A stretch of DNA of 64,000 bases from Yanshouia hominis (lineage in GTDB: Bacteria; Bacillota; Clostridia; Oscillospirales; Ruminococcaceae), in assembly GCA_014385025.1 (NCBI GenBank), contig JACRTB010000005.1, forward strand, positions 124,001 to 188,000, written 5' to 3'. Shown in pieces: positions 36,071-45,034 of the stretch. The position numbers were made by a program, and so were the translations under genes. The notes beneath the pieces are model-generated. The model did not search any database and was not told where the DNA came from. It worked only from the letters and a program-made list of their open reading frames with translations. Every line of letters begins with the position of its first letter. Positions within the stretch are counted from its first letter, which is position 1.

Positions 36071-36948
36071 AGTGTTTCCCCCACTTTCTCATGATTGACA
36101 GAGACCGGCCGGCTGAGCAGATCGGGATTCATTATCGCGCGGCAGCCCCCCGCCTCCAGTGGCCGGTCGGTGACCGCGAGGTAGGCCCCGGCGGCGCGAC
36201 GCCACTCCCCTCCCTCCGTTCGGATCAGAAGAAGCGGCGGTTCCACGGCCGGCAGCATCCCCGAAGAGCCGACCGTCCGATAAAAAACGTACCGAATTCC
36301 CGGCATTCCCTCCTCTCCCGCATGTGCCAGCAGCGGCAGGGCGGCTGCTACCGCCGCCCGCTCGCAGATGATGACCGGTTTTTGCGAAAACGGTTCCACC
36401 AGACTGTTTCCGGTGTCGATCAGCGCAGCAAAGCTGCAGCTTCCGCTCTCCCCGCCGACCAGCACCTCGCAGCGCAGCTCCCGCGGCGCACGGCGGCGCA
36501 GAATCCTTTCAAACCAGCAGGCCAGCACGAAGCAGAGGATGGCGGCGCCCAGAAGCGCAGCCGCCGAGAGGTCAAGGTAGAACACGCCGCGCGACATCAG
36601 CATTCCCGCCGGACGCAGCGCCAGCGAGAGCGCGATCATGCCGCCGGAAAAAAGGAAGCTGACCGCCAGAAGACAGAGCACCGATCCCGCCCAGCGCCGC
36701 AGTCCCGCCCAGGGAAGGGCGATTCGCGTCATGACAGCCGCCAGCATCAAGCGGAAAGCAAGCCAGGCAATCTGCGCGGGGAAGGCAACAAAAATGGAAA
36801 GTGCTCCCGCCGCGCCGACCGCCGCGCCGAGAGCGAGACGAAGCGCCGAGGGCGGACATCCGGCCGCGGCCGCGGTGAGACGCAGCAGCAGGAAATTGAT
36901 GGCGAAGTTCAGCACCAAAAGGACATCCACATAGATTACCGTCGGCAC
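36067..36948 (-). CDS. spoIIGA: Sigma-E processing peptidase SpoIIGA
   Basis: 293 residues. The N-terminal half has about five membrane helices; the C-terminal half is an aspartic-protease domain with [23 protein letters not shown] at 178-182 and Asp178 predicted catalytic. It cleaves pro-sigma-E in the mother cell during sporulation. The start is GTG at 36948 with GGGGGAA 7 bases upstream. Forms the spoIIG operon with sigE. Confidence 0.92.
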   Translation of the reverse strand: MPTVIYVDVLLVLNFAINFLLLRLTAAAAGCPPSALRLALGAAVGAAGALSIFVAFPAQIAWLAFRLMLAAVMTRIALPWAGLRRWAGSVLCLLAVSFLFSGGMIALSLALRPAGMLMSRGVFYLDLSAAALLGAAILCFVLACWFERILRRRAPRELRCEVLVGGESGSCSFAALIDTGNSLVEPFSQKPVIICERAAVAAALPLLAHAGEEGMPGIRYVFYRTVGSSGMLPAVEPPLLLIRTEGGEWRRAAGAYLAVTDRPLEAGGCRAIMNPDLLSRPVSVNHEKVGETL

Positions 36949-36980
36949 GACACATTCCCCCTGCCGCCAAGATCCCTCCC

Positions 36981-37015
36981 ATTATAGCGCGGAGAGCTTG
37001 GGAATCTTTGTCAAA
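36981..37015 (-). promoter_or_regulatory. spoIIG promoter with 22-base spacer and overlapping 0A box
   Basis: On the minus strand TTGACA and TATAAT are separated by 22 bases, the unusual spacing known for the Spo0A-activated spoIIG promoter. A Spo0A-box-like TTTGTCAAA (37007-37015, plus strand) overlaps the -35 hexamer. Confidence 0.8.
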
Positions 37016-37020
37016 CCACG

Positions 37021-37351
37021 GTGCCGCCGTCTAAAACCCGGAACCTGTTCGGAATGCGGTGCATAGGATGTGATAACAACATTCATTGGAGTTGATGGTA
37101 TGCCTTGCCGGTGCCAAAATCATCGTCCGGGAAACGCAGGGAGCGCGCATCGGCCGCCCTCCGGCACTCCTGTGACGCCGCCGTCCCCGTCCAATCGGCC
37201 GTGCCGCAGCCGCTACTGGCCCGAATTTGCCCTGCCGCGCTCGGTCCGGCCCAATATCTGAAACAGAGTCCCCCGGATCGCGGAGCCTCAGCCGGTGTAA
37301 AATGCATTCTGCGTTTTGCACCGGTCTTCTTTTGTATGGTTCCTTTCTCTG
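37021..37351. other. Spacer between the spoIIG and Sel1-gene promoters
   Basis: No gene or clear element is seen; short open frames lack ribosome sites. Confidence 0.4.
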
Positions 37352-37380
37352 TTGCGGGACTTCGGATTTTCCGCTATAAT
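37352..37380 (+). promoter_or_regulatory. Promoter of the Sel1-repeat gene
   Basis: TTGCGG and TATAAT with a 17-base spacer, about 100 bases before the start codon. Confidence 0.7.
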
Positions 37381-37478
37381 AGTGGAACCAGCATATCCCG
37401 GACAGGAGCCGTCACAGCAGGCCGGTGCTTCCGCACCGGTCATCCGAATTTCAGAACGGCCGTAAGGGGGAATCCAGA

Positions 37479-40334
37479 ATGGAAAACAATACCCGGAATC
37501 ATCCTTCCCAAAAGGATCCGAATCAGGAGAATCCACAGGCGCAGAACGTCGTGTTTGTCGATTTTCTTTCCGTGAAAAAGGCGATGGAAAACCTGCGGAA
37601 ATCCAAAGAGAACTTCCAGCAGCTTCTCGGCCAGGCGGAACTTGGGGACGCCTCGGCCCAGTATGACCTTGGAGTCCGCTATATCACCGGCGACGGGGTA
37701 AAAACCAATGAGGCGGAAGCAGTACGCTGGTTTCAAAAGTCCTCTGATCAGGGCGATCTGCGGGCGCTTGAGGCCTACGCCCGCTGCCTGCTGACCGGCA
37801 GCGGGGTGGCACAGGATAAAGCGCGGGCCGTCGAGCTGCTGGAGCAGGGCAGCGCGCAGGGCTTTCCATCGGCCCAGTGCAGTCTCGGCCTTTGCTATGA
37901 AAACGGAAGCGGGGTGCAGGCGGACCCGCTGCGCGCCGCCGAGCTTTACACGCTCGCTGCCGAACAGGGCTATGCCCCGGCTCAGTGTAATCTGGCAGTC
38001 TGTTATCTCAACGCCATCGGGGTGGAAAAGGACTGCCTTCAGGCGGCCGCATGGCTGCAAAGGGCCGTTGAACAGGACTATGCCCGCGCCCAGCGGATTC
38101 TCGGGCGCTGCTATGAATACGGCGACGGAGTCGAAAAGGATATGTCCCGCGCGATCGAGCTTTATACCCTTGCCGCGGCACAGGAATATGCTCCGGCGCT
38201 CTGCGACTTGGGACTCTGCTGTGAGTTTGGCACCGGTGTCGCCAAAGATCTTCCCAAGGCGGCCGAGCTTTACACCCGCGCGGCCATGCTGGGGAATGCC
38301 CCGGCACAGTGTAACCTTGCCGTCTGCTACCTTCAGGGTATCGGGGTCGAGCGCGATCTTACCCAGGCGGCCGCATGGCTGCAAAAAGCATCCGCGCAGG
38401 AGTTTCCCCGCGCCCAGCGGATTCTTGGCTGCTGCTATGAAAACGGGGACGGGGTTGAAAAAAGCATCGATGAAGCGGTGCGGCTTTACCGGTTGGCCGC
38501 AAAGCAGAATTATCCGCCCGCACTCTGCGACCTCGGACTCTGTTATGAATTTGGGACCGGCGTGCCGTCCGATTTAGAGAAAGCCGTCGAATATTACCAA
38601 AAAGCCGGCGACGCCGGTTATGCTCCGGCGCAGTGCAATCTCGCCGTCTGCTTCCTCAATGGAAACGGGGCCGCAAAGGACAGTGCGAAAGCGGTTGAAT
38701 GGCTGCGAAAGGCTGCCGCACAGGAGTTCCCCCGCGCCCAGCGGCTGCTCGGCTGCTGTTATGAGAACGGCGACGGAGTTGAAAAAAATTCCGATGAGGC
38801 GGTCGGCTGGTACCGGTCGGCGGCAAAGCAGAATTACCCGCCCGCACTCTGCGACCTCGGGCTTTGTTATGAATTTGGGACCGGTGTGGAACAAAGTCTG
38901 GAGAAAGCCTGTGAATTCTATGAGCAGGCGGGCCGTCTCGGTCACGCGTCCGCGCAATGCAATCTTGCTTACTGTTATCTCAACGGAAACGGCGTACCGC
39001 AGGATTATGAAAAAGCGGTCGAGTGGCTGCGAAAGTCCGCCGCGCAGGGGTTTGCCCGCGCCCAGCGGCTGCTCGGCTGCTGCTGTGAGAATGGCGACGG
39101 GGTTCCCCGCAATATCGACGAGGCGGTCAAATGGTATGCCCTTTCCGCCGGGCAGAACTATCCGCCCGCCCTCTGCGACCTCGGGCTTTGTTATGAACTG
39201 GGCACCGGGGTGGAGACGGACCTTGCCAGGGCCGCTTCCCTTTACGAGCAGGCCGGCCGGTTGGGACATGCACCTTCTCAATGCAATCTTGCGGTATGCC
39301 TCCTCAATGGAAACGGCGTGACACAAAATGAGAAGCAGGCGGTCGAATGGCTGCAAAAATCCGCCGCGCAGGGATTTGCCCGCGCCCAGAGGATTTTGGG
39401 CTGCTGCTGCGAGAATGGCGACGGAGTCCCGCGCGACATCGCAGCGGCCGTCAAATGGTACCGGCTCGCCGCCGAACAGAACTATCCGCCCGCCCTTTGC
39501 GATCTTGGGCTTTGCTACGAATTCGGAACCGGTGTGGAAACCGACCGAACCATTGCGGTCCAATATTATGAAAAAGCCGCAAAACTCGGACACACCGCCT
39601 CTCAGTGCAATCTGGGCTATTGCTACCTCAACGGCATCGGCGCCGCAAAGGATGCAGTTCAAGCGGTCAACTGGTTTCGGCGGGCCGCCGAACGGGGATT
39701 TCCCCGCGCGCTGCACCTGCTCGGCTGCTGCTATGAGGAAGGGGACGGCGTTGGGCAGGATGACGCTCACGCCGTAGAGTGCTACCGTCAGGCCGCCGAA
39801 CAGGATTACGCGCCTGCCATCAACGACCTGGGCCTCTGCTACGCGCGGGCGGCCTGCGGTCTTACGCAGGACTATGTCCAGGCAGCCGCCCTTTACCGCC
39901 GCGCCGCGGAACTGGGCAACGGCACCGCCCAGAACAATCTCGGGGATCTGCTCTACAAGGGGCTCGGCGTTCAGAAGGATGTGGGGGAAGCCTTCCGATG
40001 GTTCGAGCGGGCCGCGGAGAAGGGCTCGGTTTCAGCTCTCTACAATCTGGGACTCTGCTACGAAATGGGGAGCGGCGTCCGCAAGGATTCGCGCAAGGCG
40101 GCGGAATACTACCGCAGGGCCGCCGGAAAGGATCACAAGGGGGCGATGCTGACCCTCGGACGCTGGTTTCTGGAAGGACGCAGCGGATTCAAAAAAGATC
40201 CTGAACAGGCAAAGCACTGGCTGGAACAGGCCGCTGCACTTGGCAGTGAAGAGGCCAAGGACGAACTGGAAAAGCTCAGGAAAGAATCGCAGGAAAGTCC
40301 AAAAAAGAAAAGGTTTTTAGGACTCTTTTCCTGA
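37479..40334 (+). CDS. Large Sel1-repeat (tetratricopeptide-like) protein
   Basis: 951 residues, cytoplasmic (no signal peptide or membrane helix). After an N-terminal region of about 55 residues it consists of about two dozen 36-residue Sel1 repeats of the type LG.CYE.G.GV..D...A..WY..AA, forming an alpha solenoid. Much of the middle has a higher-order 108-residue unit of three different repeats (CCYENGDGVEK, CYEFGTGV, CYLNGNGV) with DNA copies 324 bp apart, indicating recent expansion. A short basic tail (SPKKKRFLGLFS) ends it. AAGGGGGAA precedes the ATG. Likely a protein-interaction scaffold; partner unknown. Confidence 0.92.
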   Translation: MENNTRNHPSQKDPNQENPQAQNVVFVDFLSVKKAMENLRKSKENFQQLLGQAELGDASAQYDLGVRYITGDGVKTNEAEAVRWFQKSSDQGDLRALEAYARCLLTGSGVAQDKARAVELLEQGSAQGFPSAQCSLGLCYENGSGVQADPLRAAELYTLAAEQGYAPAQCNLAVCYLNAIGVEKDCLQAAAWLQRAVEQDYARAQRILGRCYEYGDGVEKDMSRAIELYTLAAAQEYAPALCDLGLCCEFGTGVAKDLPKAAELYTRAAMLGNAPAQCNLAVCYLQGIGVERDLTQAAAWLQKASAQEFPRAQRILGCCYENGDGVEKSIDEAVRLYRLAAKQNYPPALCDLGLCYEFGTGVPSDLEKAVEYYQKAGDAGYAPAQCNLAVCFLNGNGAAKDSAKAVEWLRKAAAQEFPRAQRLLGCCYENGDGVEKNSDEAVGWYRSAAKQNYPPALCDLGLCYEFGTGVEQSLEKACEFYEQAGRLGHASAQCNLAYCYLNGNGVPQDYEKAVEWLRKSAAQGFARAQRLLGCCCENGDGVPRNIDEAVKWYALSAGQNYPPALCDLGLCYELGTGVETDLARAASLYEQAGRLGHAPSQCNLAVCLLNGNGVTQNEKQAVEWLQKSAAQGFARAQRILGCCCENGDGVPRDIAAAVKWYRLAAEQNYPPALCDLGLCYEFGTGVETDRTIAVQYYEKAAKLGHTASQCNLGYCYLNGIGAAKDAVQAVNWFRRAAERGFPRALHLLGCCYEEGDGVGQDDAHAVECYRQAAEQDYAPAINDLGLCYARAACGLTQDYVQAAALYRRAAELGNGTAQNNLGDLLYKGLGVQKDVGEAFRWFERAAEKGSVSALYNLGLCYEMGSGVRKDSRKAAEYYRRAAGKDHKGAMLTLGRWFLEGRSGFKKDPEQAKHWLEQAAALGSEEAKDELEKLRKESQESPKKKRFLGLFS

Positions 40335-40354
40335 TTGCAGAGGAGGAAATCACC

Positions 40355-41005
40355 ATGACAAAAAAAGAGCGCGCTGCCGAGGCGGTGCGTCTGCTGGAAG
40401 AATGCTATCCTGACGCGGTCTGCTCACTGGAGTACGAAAAGCCCTATGAGCTTTTGATTTCGGTGCGGCTGGCCGCACAGTGCACAGACGCGCGGGTAAA
40501 CCTTGTCACACCGGAGCTTTTTGCCAAATACCCCACTCTGGAGGCGCTTGCCTCTGCCACTCCCGAAGAAATCGGAGAGTGCATCAAAAGCTGCGGACTG
40601 TATAAAACAAAAGCACGCGACATTGTCGCCCTTTCCCAGAAGCTGATCGCCGAATTCGGCGGAGTGGTTCCCGACACCATTGAAGCACTGCTTACCCTGC
40701 CGGGCGTAGGCCGCAAAACCGCCAACCTGATCGTCGGAGATGTCTATCATAAGCCCGCCGTCGTCTGTGATACCCACTGCATCCGGATCACCAATCTGCT
40801 CGGACTGACCACCACCAAGGATCCGCTCAAAACCGAGCGGGAGCTTCGCGCCTGCCTGCCGATGGAAAAGGCCAATGACTTTTGCCACCGTCTGGTGCTG
40901 CATGGACGCGCGGTCTGCATCGCCCGCCGCCCCCAGTGCGGCGCCTGTGTGATGGCTCCCGTCTGCAAGCATGCGCAGGCGTTGAAAAAGGCCGAGCAAT
41001 TATAA
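40355..41005 (+). CDS. nth: Endonuclease III
   Basis: 216 residues. Helix-hairpin-helix LPGVGRKTAN at 115-124 with catalytic Lys121, and the catalytic Asp139 in VCDTHCIR. The C-terminal [4Fe-4S] motif is C-X6-C-X2-C-X5-C (Cys188, 195, 198, 204). It removes oxidised pyrimidines and cleaves at abasic sites. GAGGAGG lies 8 bases before the ATG; it follows the Sel1 gene by 20 bases and may share its transcript. Confidence 0.96.
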   Translation: MTKKERAAEAVRLLEECYPDAVCSLEYEKPYELLISVRLAAQCTDARVNLVTPELFAKYPTLEALASATPEEIGECIKSCGLYKTKARDIVALSQKLIAEFGGVVPDTIEALLTLPGVGRKTANLIVGDVYHKPAVVCDTHCIRITNLLGLTTTKDPLKTERELRACLPMEKANDFCHRLVLHGRAVCIARRPQCGACVMAPVCKHAQALKKAEQL

Positions 41006-41059
41006 TCATGCCTTACAAATCTCTTAAAGCTTTCTCCCGGGACGTGTTGTGATAACATT

Positions 41060-41460
41060 GCACGGGAGCGTGGGTTGCCCGGCAGGACTGCATTGGACGG
41101 GCAACAGCCAAAGTTTGTCGTGGGCGGCCCGCTCCTCTTCGTGCTTGGAAAGAAAGCTTTTTATCCTCGCCGGCAGAGCCGGTTGTTCTGCGTGCCAACA
41201 CCATCCAATCATAATCACATGTTAAACATATGGCATGCACTGGCTCCGGAAGAGCATGATACCGGCGAGCGTCTGAAGGGGCACCGAAATTCCCTTTGCC
41301 TGCATCACTTGCCCTACTGCCCGCAAACGGGCCGACACCGTTCTAATGGTAGCCCACTGCATTCCAAAGTTTGCCGTGGCGGCCCGCTTTCTTTTATGCC
41401 TGAGGGGAAAGCTTTTTACTCTCACCCGCAGAGCCGGCATTTCCGTTCATTACCGTTATG
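41060..41460 (+). repeat. Dispersed multi-hairpin intergenic repeat, copy C
   Basis: One partial unit (GCCCGCTCCTC...GTGCTTG...GAAAGCTTTTTA, CGCCGGCAGAGCCGG) is followed by a full one beginning AATCATAATCACATG, TTAAACATATGG, CATGATACCGGC, GGGGCACCGAAATT, CCCGCAAACGGGC, CACCGTTCTAATGGT and AAAGCTTTTTACTC. Relative to copy D the first stem changes from CACGCGT/ACGCGTG to CACATGT/ACATATG, with two base pairs changed on both sides. Confidence 0.78.
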
Positions 41461-41464
41461 CAAA

Positions 41465-41498
41465 AAAAATCAGGTGCGGTGCCGCACCTGATTTTTCT
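41465..41498 (-). terminator. Terminator of the glutamate-fermentation operon
   Basis: AAAAATCAGGTGCGG and CCGCACCTGATTTTT form a near-perfect inverted repeat with A/T runs on both sides, 17 bases after the hgdB stop; it works in either direction. Confidence 0.9.
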
Positions 41499-41514
41499 TT
41501 AAGAAATTGGAGGA

Positions 41515-42663
41515 CTACTTGTTCATCTCCAGCACGTCGGCAAACGCCTGAATGGCGGTCGCCGCCTGACCGAAGTCGCGCATCTGCTGATCGATGCCCA
41601 GCTTGATATGCGGGATTCCGGCATTGTCAAGCGCCTTCTTGAGGCAGGGATACTCCATCTCCTCAGGGTCGCAGAACTGCTGCATGAAGAGCACCAAGCC
41701 CTGCGCGCCGCTTTCCTTGACCATCTGAGCGATGAATTCACCGCGGCGGTTCTCCGCCGAAGCGGGATCGTAGAGCAGAATGTCATAATCCTGCATGGCA
41801 AACTGACGGGCCAGCGCCTCCATCGGATCACCGGTCTCCGCCGCATCGACCCGGATCATCCGGCTCTCATGGGCGACATCGTCGGCCGCGATGGCGACAT
41901 TATTCTCCTCGAAGATCTGCAGCAGCTTGGGATTGTCGCAGATAATGCCGGAGGTGACGACCTTAACGCCCTTCCAGTGACATACCGGCAGCTTCTCAAG
42001 CTCGGCATTGAGAGCTTCGAGCTTCTTGGTATAGGCATCCTTGAGCATGAAATAGGAGGCCTTGAAAACGGCGCTGCGCTTAACCGGAGTGATCACGTCG
42101 CAGTGCTCGCTCGCAAGCTTGGCAAAGCGGCGGCGGGCGGCGCGGCTGCGGTTGTAGACCTTGATCGCCTCGCGGATCGCCTCATCGGTGATCGGCGCCC
42201 CGGCGATTTCCTCGAGCTGCTTGCGGACGCGGCCGTACTGGTCGATGCAGAACTTGAGGCCGAAATCCGCAAAGCGGTTCTGCGGATGCGCCAGGAAGAT
42301 GACCTTCATCTTATCGCCCATCGAAACCCGGAAGTTCTGGGACATCGGGCGCAGGGTATCGCAGATGGTGGGGGTGATGATGCCGTCGAGCTGGTCCATC
42401 GTACCGTCGAGCAGCATCTCAAGGGCAAGCTGCGCAATGGTGCAGTAGAAGGTGGCACAGTACTCCTTGGCACGGTTGATGGTCTTGGTGTTGCTGCCCC
42501 AGATTCCCATCGGCACAATGCCGGCGGCATAGACGAGCTCCTCGGGAGCATAGTAGGGCAGGACGCCCACCACTTTCCTGCCGGCGGCCTTATACTCCTT
42601 GAGGAGCTTGGCCGGGCTGGCAGCGGCTTCCTTGAATTCATTCAGCAATACTTCGATACTCAT
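41515..42663 (-). CDS. hgdB: 2-Hydroxyglutaryl-CoA dehydratase, subunit beta
   Basis: 382 residues, in line with HgdB of Acidaminococcus. The FldB/HgdB family pattern is clear: GVLPYYAPEELVYAAGIVPMGIWG, the TICDTLRPMSQNF segment with a cluster cysteine, and QFCDPEEMEYPCLKKAL near the C-terminus. With HgdA it forms the component carrying a [4Fe-4S] cluster that dehydrates (R)-2-hydroxyglutaryl-CoA to glutaconyl-CoA by a ketyl-radical mechanism. Its ATG shares a base with the hgdA stop (TAATG), so the two are coupled and made in equal amounts. Confidence 0.95.
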   Translation of the reverse strand: MSIEVLLNEFKEAAASPAKLLKEYKAAGRKVVGVLPYYAPEELVYAAGIVPMGIWGSNTKTINRAKEYCATFYCTIAQLALEMLLDGTMDQLDGIITPTICDTLRPMSQNFRVSMGDKMKVIFLAHPQNRFADFGLKFCIDQYGRVRKQLEEIAGAPITDEAIREAIKVYNRSRAARRRFAKLASEHCDVITPVKRSAVFKASYFMLKDAYTKKLEALNAELEKLPVCHWKGVKVVTSGIICDNPKLLQIFEENNVAIAADDVAHESRMIRVDAAETGDPMEALARQFAMQDYDILLYDPASAENRRGEFIAQMVKESGAQGLVLFMQQFCDPEEMEYPCLKKALDNAGIPHIKLGIDQQMRDFGQAATAIQAFADVLEMNK

Positions 42664-44129
42664 TATGCCTTGCCCTCCTCTTTGAGGCGTTTGTTCTCCT
42701 GCATCGCCTCCACGAGACCCTGTACGCGGGTCTCATACTGGGCGGCGTTGAAGTTGCGGGGATCGGCCTGGTCGCCGTCAAAGCCCGCGGTGGGAACGCC
42801 GAGGTCCTTGGTGAAGCGGCGCTGCATCTCCGCCATATAACCGCTCCACGGCTTGCAGCTGCGGTTGTAGTGCACCAGAACACCGTCAACCTTGTTGTCG
42901 CGGCAGATGCCCTCGCGCCAGTCAACGCCCTGCTCGATACAAACCGAGTTCGGGGCCTTGCAGTAAGCGCGGACCATCTCGTCGAGATTGTTGTAGACGA
43001 AGCCGAAGGCAGGCGCATAGACAACGGCGGTCACGTTGACGCCATTGGCTTTGAGGGGCTTAAAGAGCGCGGGCAGCTTGGGCCAGCAGGGGATGCCCTC
43101 AAACATAACGCGGAACTGCTCCGGGAACGGGGTGGTGGTGGTGCCGCTCTTGATATGCTCTTCCATCTCGGTGGCGAGCAGCTCAAACGCCTCGGCAGCC
43201 TCACGGCGGCCGCGGGCGGTTACGACGTCAGCCATGTGGTTGAAGAGGTCGAAGCCGCTGTAGGGGGCGGGCTTATACTGCAGGTAGTCGCAGACCTTCA
43301 GCCACGCCTTGGCGGTGCGGTTGGCATGGGCGCAGGCGTCCTCGAACTTCTTCTCGTCGAACTTGCGCCCGCTGATCTTTTCCAGCTGCTTGATCGCGTC
43401 ATCAAACTGGCCGCGGATGTACGCAACATAGGCGTCGTCAACCTCGACGGTGTTGTTGTAGGGGATATCGACCATGACCAACGGGATGTTGTGCATCCGG
43501 GCGATATTCTCATACCACTTGGTCATGCAGTTGCAGATGTTGTTGCAGCAGAGCACGAAATCGGGCATCGGCATCTGCATCTGACGGTAAGGCTTGATGG
43601 CCGCCAGACGCTTTTCCTTCTCCTCGCCGTCGGGCATCGCCCAAAGCTCGTTGATATCGACGAGCTCGGTGTAGGGGGCCAGCGTCTTGGGGTCCTTCTT
43701 CGGCTTGCCGGTCTCGGGATCGATGACGACGTTGCCGTTTTCATCCTTCAGGGGCTTGCCGGAGTTCGGGTCGATGACATATTCGAGCGTCTCGGGGTCG
43801 AGCTTCTTGGCGGCGCGCTTGCCGGCCGCATAAGCCAGACTGATGCGGGCATAGCCGCAGATGTCGTTATCGAAGCCGAGATCCTCAGCGGCCTGGCACA
43901 TTACTTCGCCGTCGCGGTTGGCGGCGATGCCGGCGGCCTGGTTCTCAGGATATACCACATTCAGACCAAAGGCCTCATAGAGTTCACAGGGGAATTTTGA
44001 AGAGGACCAGCCGACCGGCTTTCCCTCCTGCTTGGCAACGCGGGCGTCGGCATAGACATCCTCCACCACCTTGCGCAGAGCCAATACGCCCGGACTTACG
44101 GTCTTCTTGGGCTTTGCAGTTTCAGCCAT
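42663..44129 (-). CDS. hgdA: 2-Hydroxyglutaryl-CoA dehydratase, subunit alpha
   Basis: 488 residues, matching the HgdA length class. Landmarks: PCELYEAFGLNVVYPENQAA, CQAAEDLGFDNDICGYARIS, FVLCCNNICNCMTKWYENIA and the C-terminal HYNRSCKPWSGYMAEMQRRF with its cluster-ligand cysteine. An unusual insertion of repeated Asp-Pro-rich sequence (DPETLEYVIDPNSGKP, VIDPETGKPKKDPKT) near residues 110-150 may be a lineage-specific loop. Acts with HgdB after one-electron activation by HgdC. It follows hgdC after a 73-base spacer that contains a hairpin. Confidence 0.95.
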   Translation of the reverse strand: MAETAKPKKTVSPGVLALRKVVEDVYADARVAKQEGKPVGWSSSKFPCELYEAFGLNVVYPENQAAGIAANRDGEVMCQAAEDLGFDNDICGYARISLAYAAGKRAAKKLDPETLEYVIDPNSGKPLKDENGNVVIDPETGKPKKDPKTLAPYTELVDINELWAMPDGEEKEKRLAAIKPYRQMQMPMPDFVLCCNNICNCMTKWYENIARMHNIPLVMVDIPYNNTVEVDDAYVAYIRGQFDDAIKQLEKISGRKFDEKKFEDACAHANRTAKAWLKVCDYLQYKPAPYSGFDLFNHMADVVTARGRREAAEAFELLATEMEEHIKSGTTTTPFPEQFRVMFEGIPCWPKLPALFKPLKANGVNVTAVVYAPAFGFVYNNLDEMVRAYCKAPNSVCIEQGVDWREGICRDNKVDGVLVHYNRSCKPWSGYMAEMQRRFTKDLGVPTAGFDGDQADPRNFNAAQYETRVQGLVEAMQENKRLKEEGKA

Positions 44130-44163
44130 GATGATTCTACCTCCGAATCTTTAAGGATATGGC

Positions 44164-44188
44164 TTCACGCGGCTTTCAGCCGCGTGAA
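44164..44188 (-). promoter_or_regulatory. Hairpin between hgdC and hgdA
   Basis: TTCACGCGGCT and AGCCGCGTGAA, an 11-bp perfect stem with a 3-base loop and no T-run. It sits inside the operon, after the activator gene. Confidence 0.75.
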
Positions 44189-44202
44189 ACCCGAACATGA
44201 TT

Positions 44203-44985
44203 TTACTTTTTGACGCGCTTCTGGTAGGCGAAGAGCGCGGCGCCCAGCGCCCCGACATACTGAGTGATCGGCGAGGTGTAAACCTTATGGCCCAGTTCCT
44301 CCTCGAGTGCCTGCACGACGCCGCTGTTCTGTGCGACGCCTCCGGTCATCACCACCTGATCCCGCACTCCGACCCGGTGGGCAAGCCCCGCGACCCGGTG
44401 GGAAATCGAATGATGGATGCCGTTGATAATATCGCACTTGTCGGTGCCCTGTGCAAGCTGGCTGATGACCTCGCTTTCCGCAAAAACGGTGCAGGTCGAA
44501 CTGATACCGATCTTCTTGGTCGAGTGGGAGCCGAGCATCGCAAGGTCGGAAACCTTGACCTCAAGCACCCGCGCCATGACGTCGAGGAACCGTCCGGTTC
44601 CGGCGGCGCATTTGTCGTTCATCTGAAAGTTGATCATCGCGCCGTTTTCAATCTGCAGGACCTTGACGTCCTGTCCGCCGATATCGATGACGGTGTGAAC
44701 CTCGGGGAAAAGGAAGTACGCGCCCCGCGCATGGCAGGAAAGCTCGCTCATCTGGGACTGTGCCTGTTCGAACGAATTGCGGCCGTAGCCGGTAGCAAGG
44801 ATATAATCCATCTCCTCCAGCTGCATGCCGGTCGTCTCGACAATGGACCTGACAACCCGCTCGGGGCCGCTGGTCCCGGCGCCGACATCGGTCAGCGCCT
44901 TGCCGATGATCTCTTTCCCATCCTTCAGCACAATGCATTTGGAAGCGGTTGAGCCAACGTCAATGCCCATTGTAATGATCGCCAT
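44203..44985 (-). CDS. hgdC: Activator of 2-hydroxyglutaryl-CoA dehydratase (component A)
   Basis: 260 residues, the HgdC length. ASKHA-type ATPase: TMGIDVGSTASKCIVLKDG phosphate-1 motif, DIGGQDVKVL and VVMTGGVAQNSGV. Cys126 (NDKCAAGTGRF) and Cys165 (SSTCTVFAESEV) are the conserved residues that bridge a [4Fe-4S] cluster across the dimer. It uses ATP to inject a low-potential electron into HgdAB and is needed in small amounts. In A. fermentans the equivalent cysteines are at 127 and 166. Confidence 0.96.
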   Translation of the reverse strand: MAIITMGIDVGSTASKCIVLKDGKEIIGKALTDVGAGTSGPERVVRSIVETTGMQLEEMDYILATGYGRNSFEQAQSQMSELSCHARGAYFLFPEVHTVIDIGGQDVKVLQIENGAMINFQMNDKCAAGTGRFLDVMARVLEVKVSDLAMLGSHSTKKIGISSTCTVFAESEVISQLAQGTDKCDIINGIHHSISHRVAGLAHRVGVRDQVVMTGGVAQNSGVVQALEEELGHKVYTSPITQYVGALGAALFAYQKRVKK

Positions 44986-45034
44986 AAAATCCTCCTACAG
45001 GGCGCGGTGACATGGCCCGGCCTCTGCTGATTTA

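Noticed and set aside
41346-41606. Short frames inside copy C
   Set aside because: They use different frames from copies A and B and break at hairpins, so they are not protein-coding.
44203-44985. Possible annotation as a BadF/BcrA benzoyl-CoA reductase activator
   Set aside because: The same ATPase superfamily, but the HgdC length, cysteine positions and adjacent hgdAB, gctAB and gcdA make HgdC the better call.
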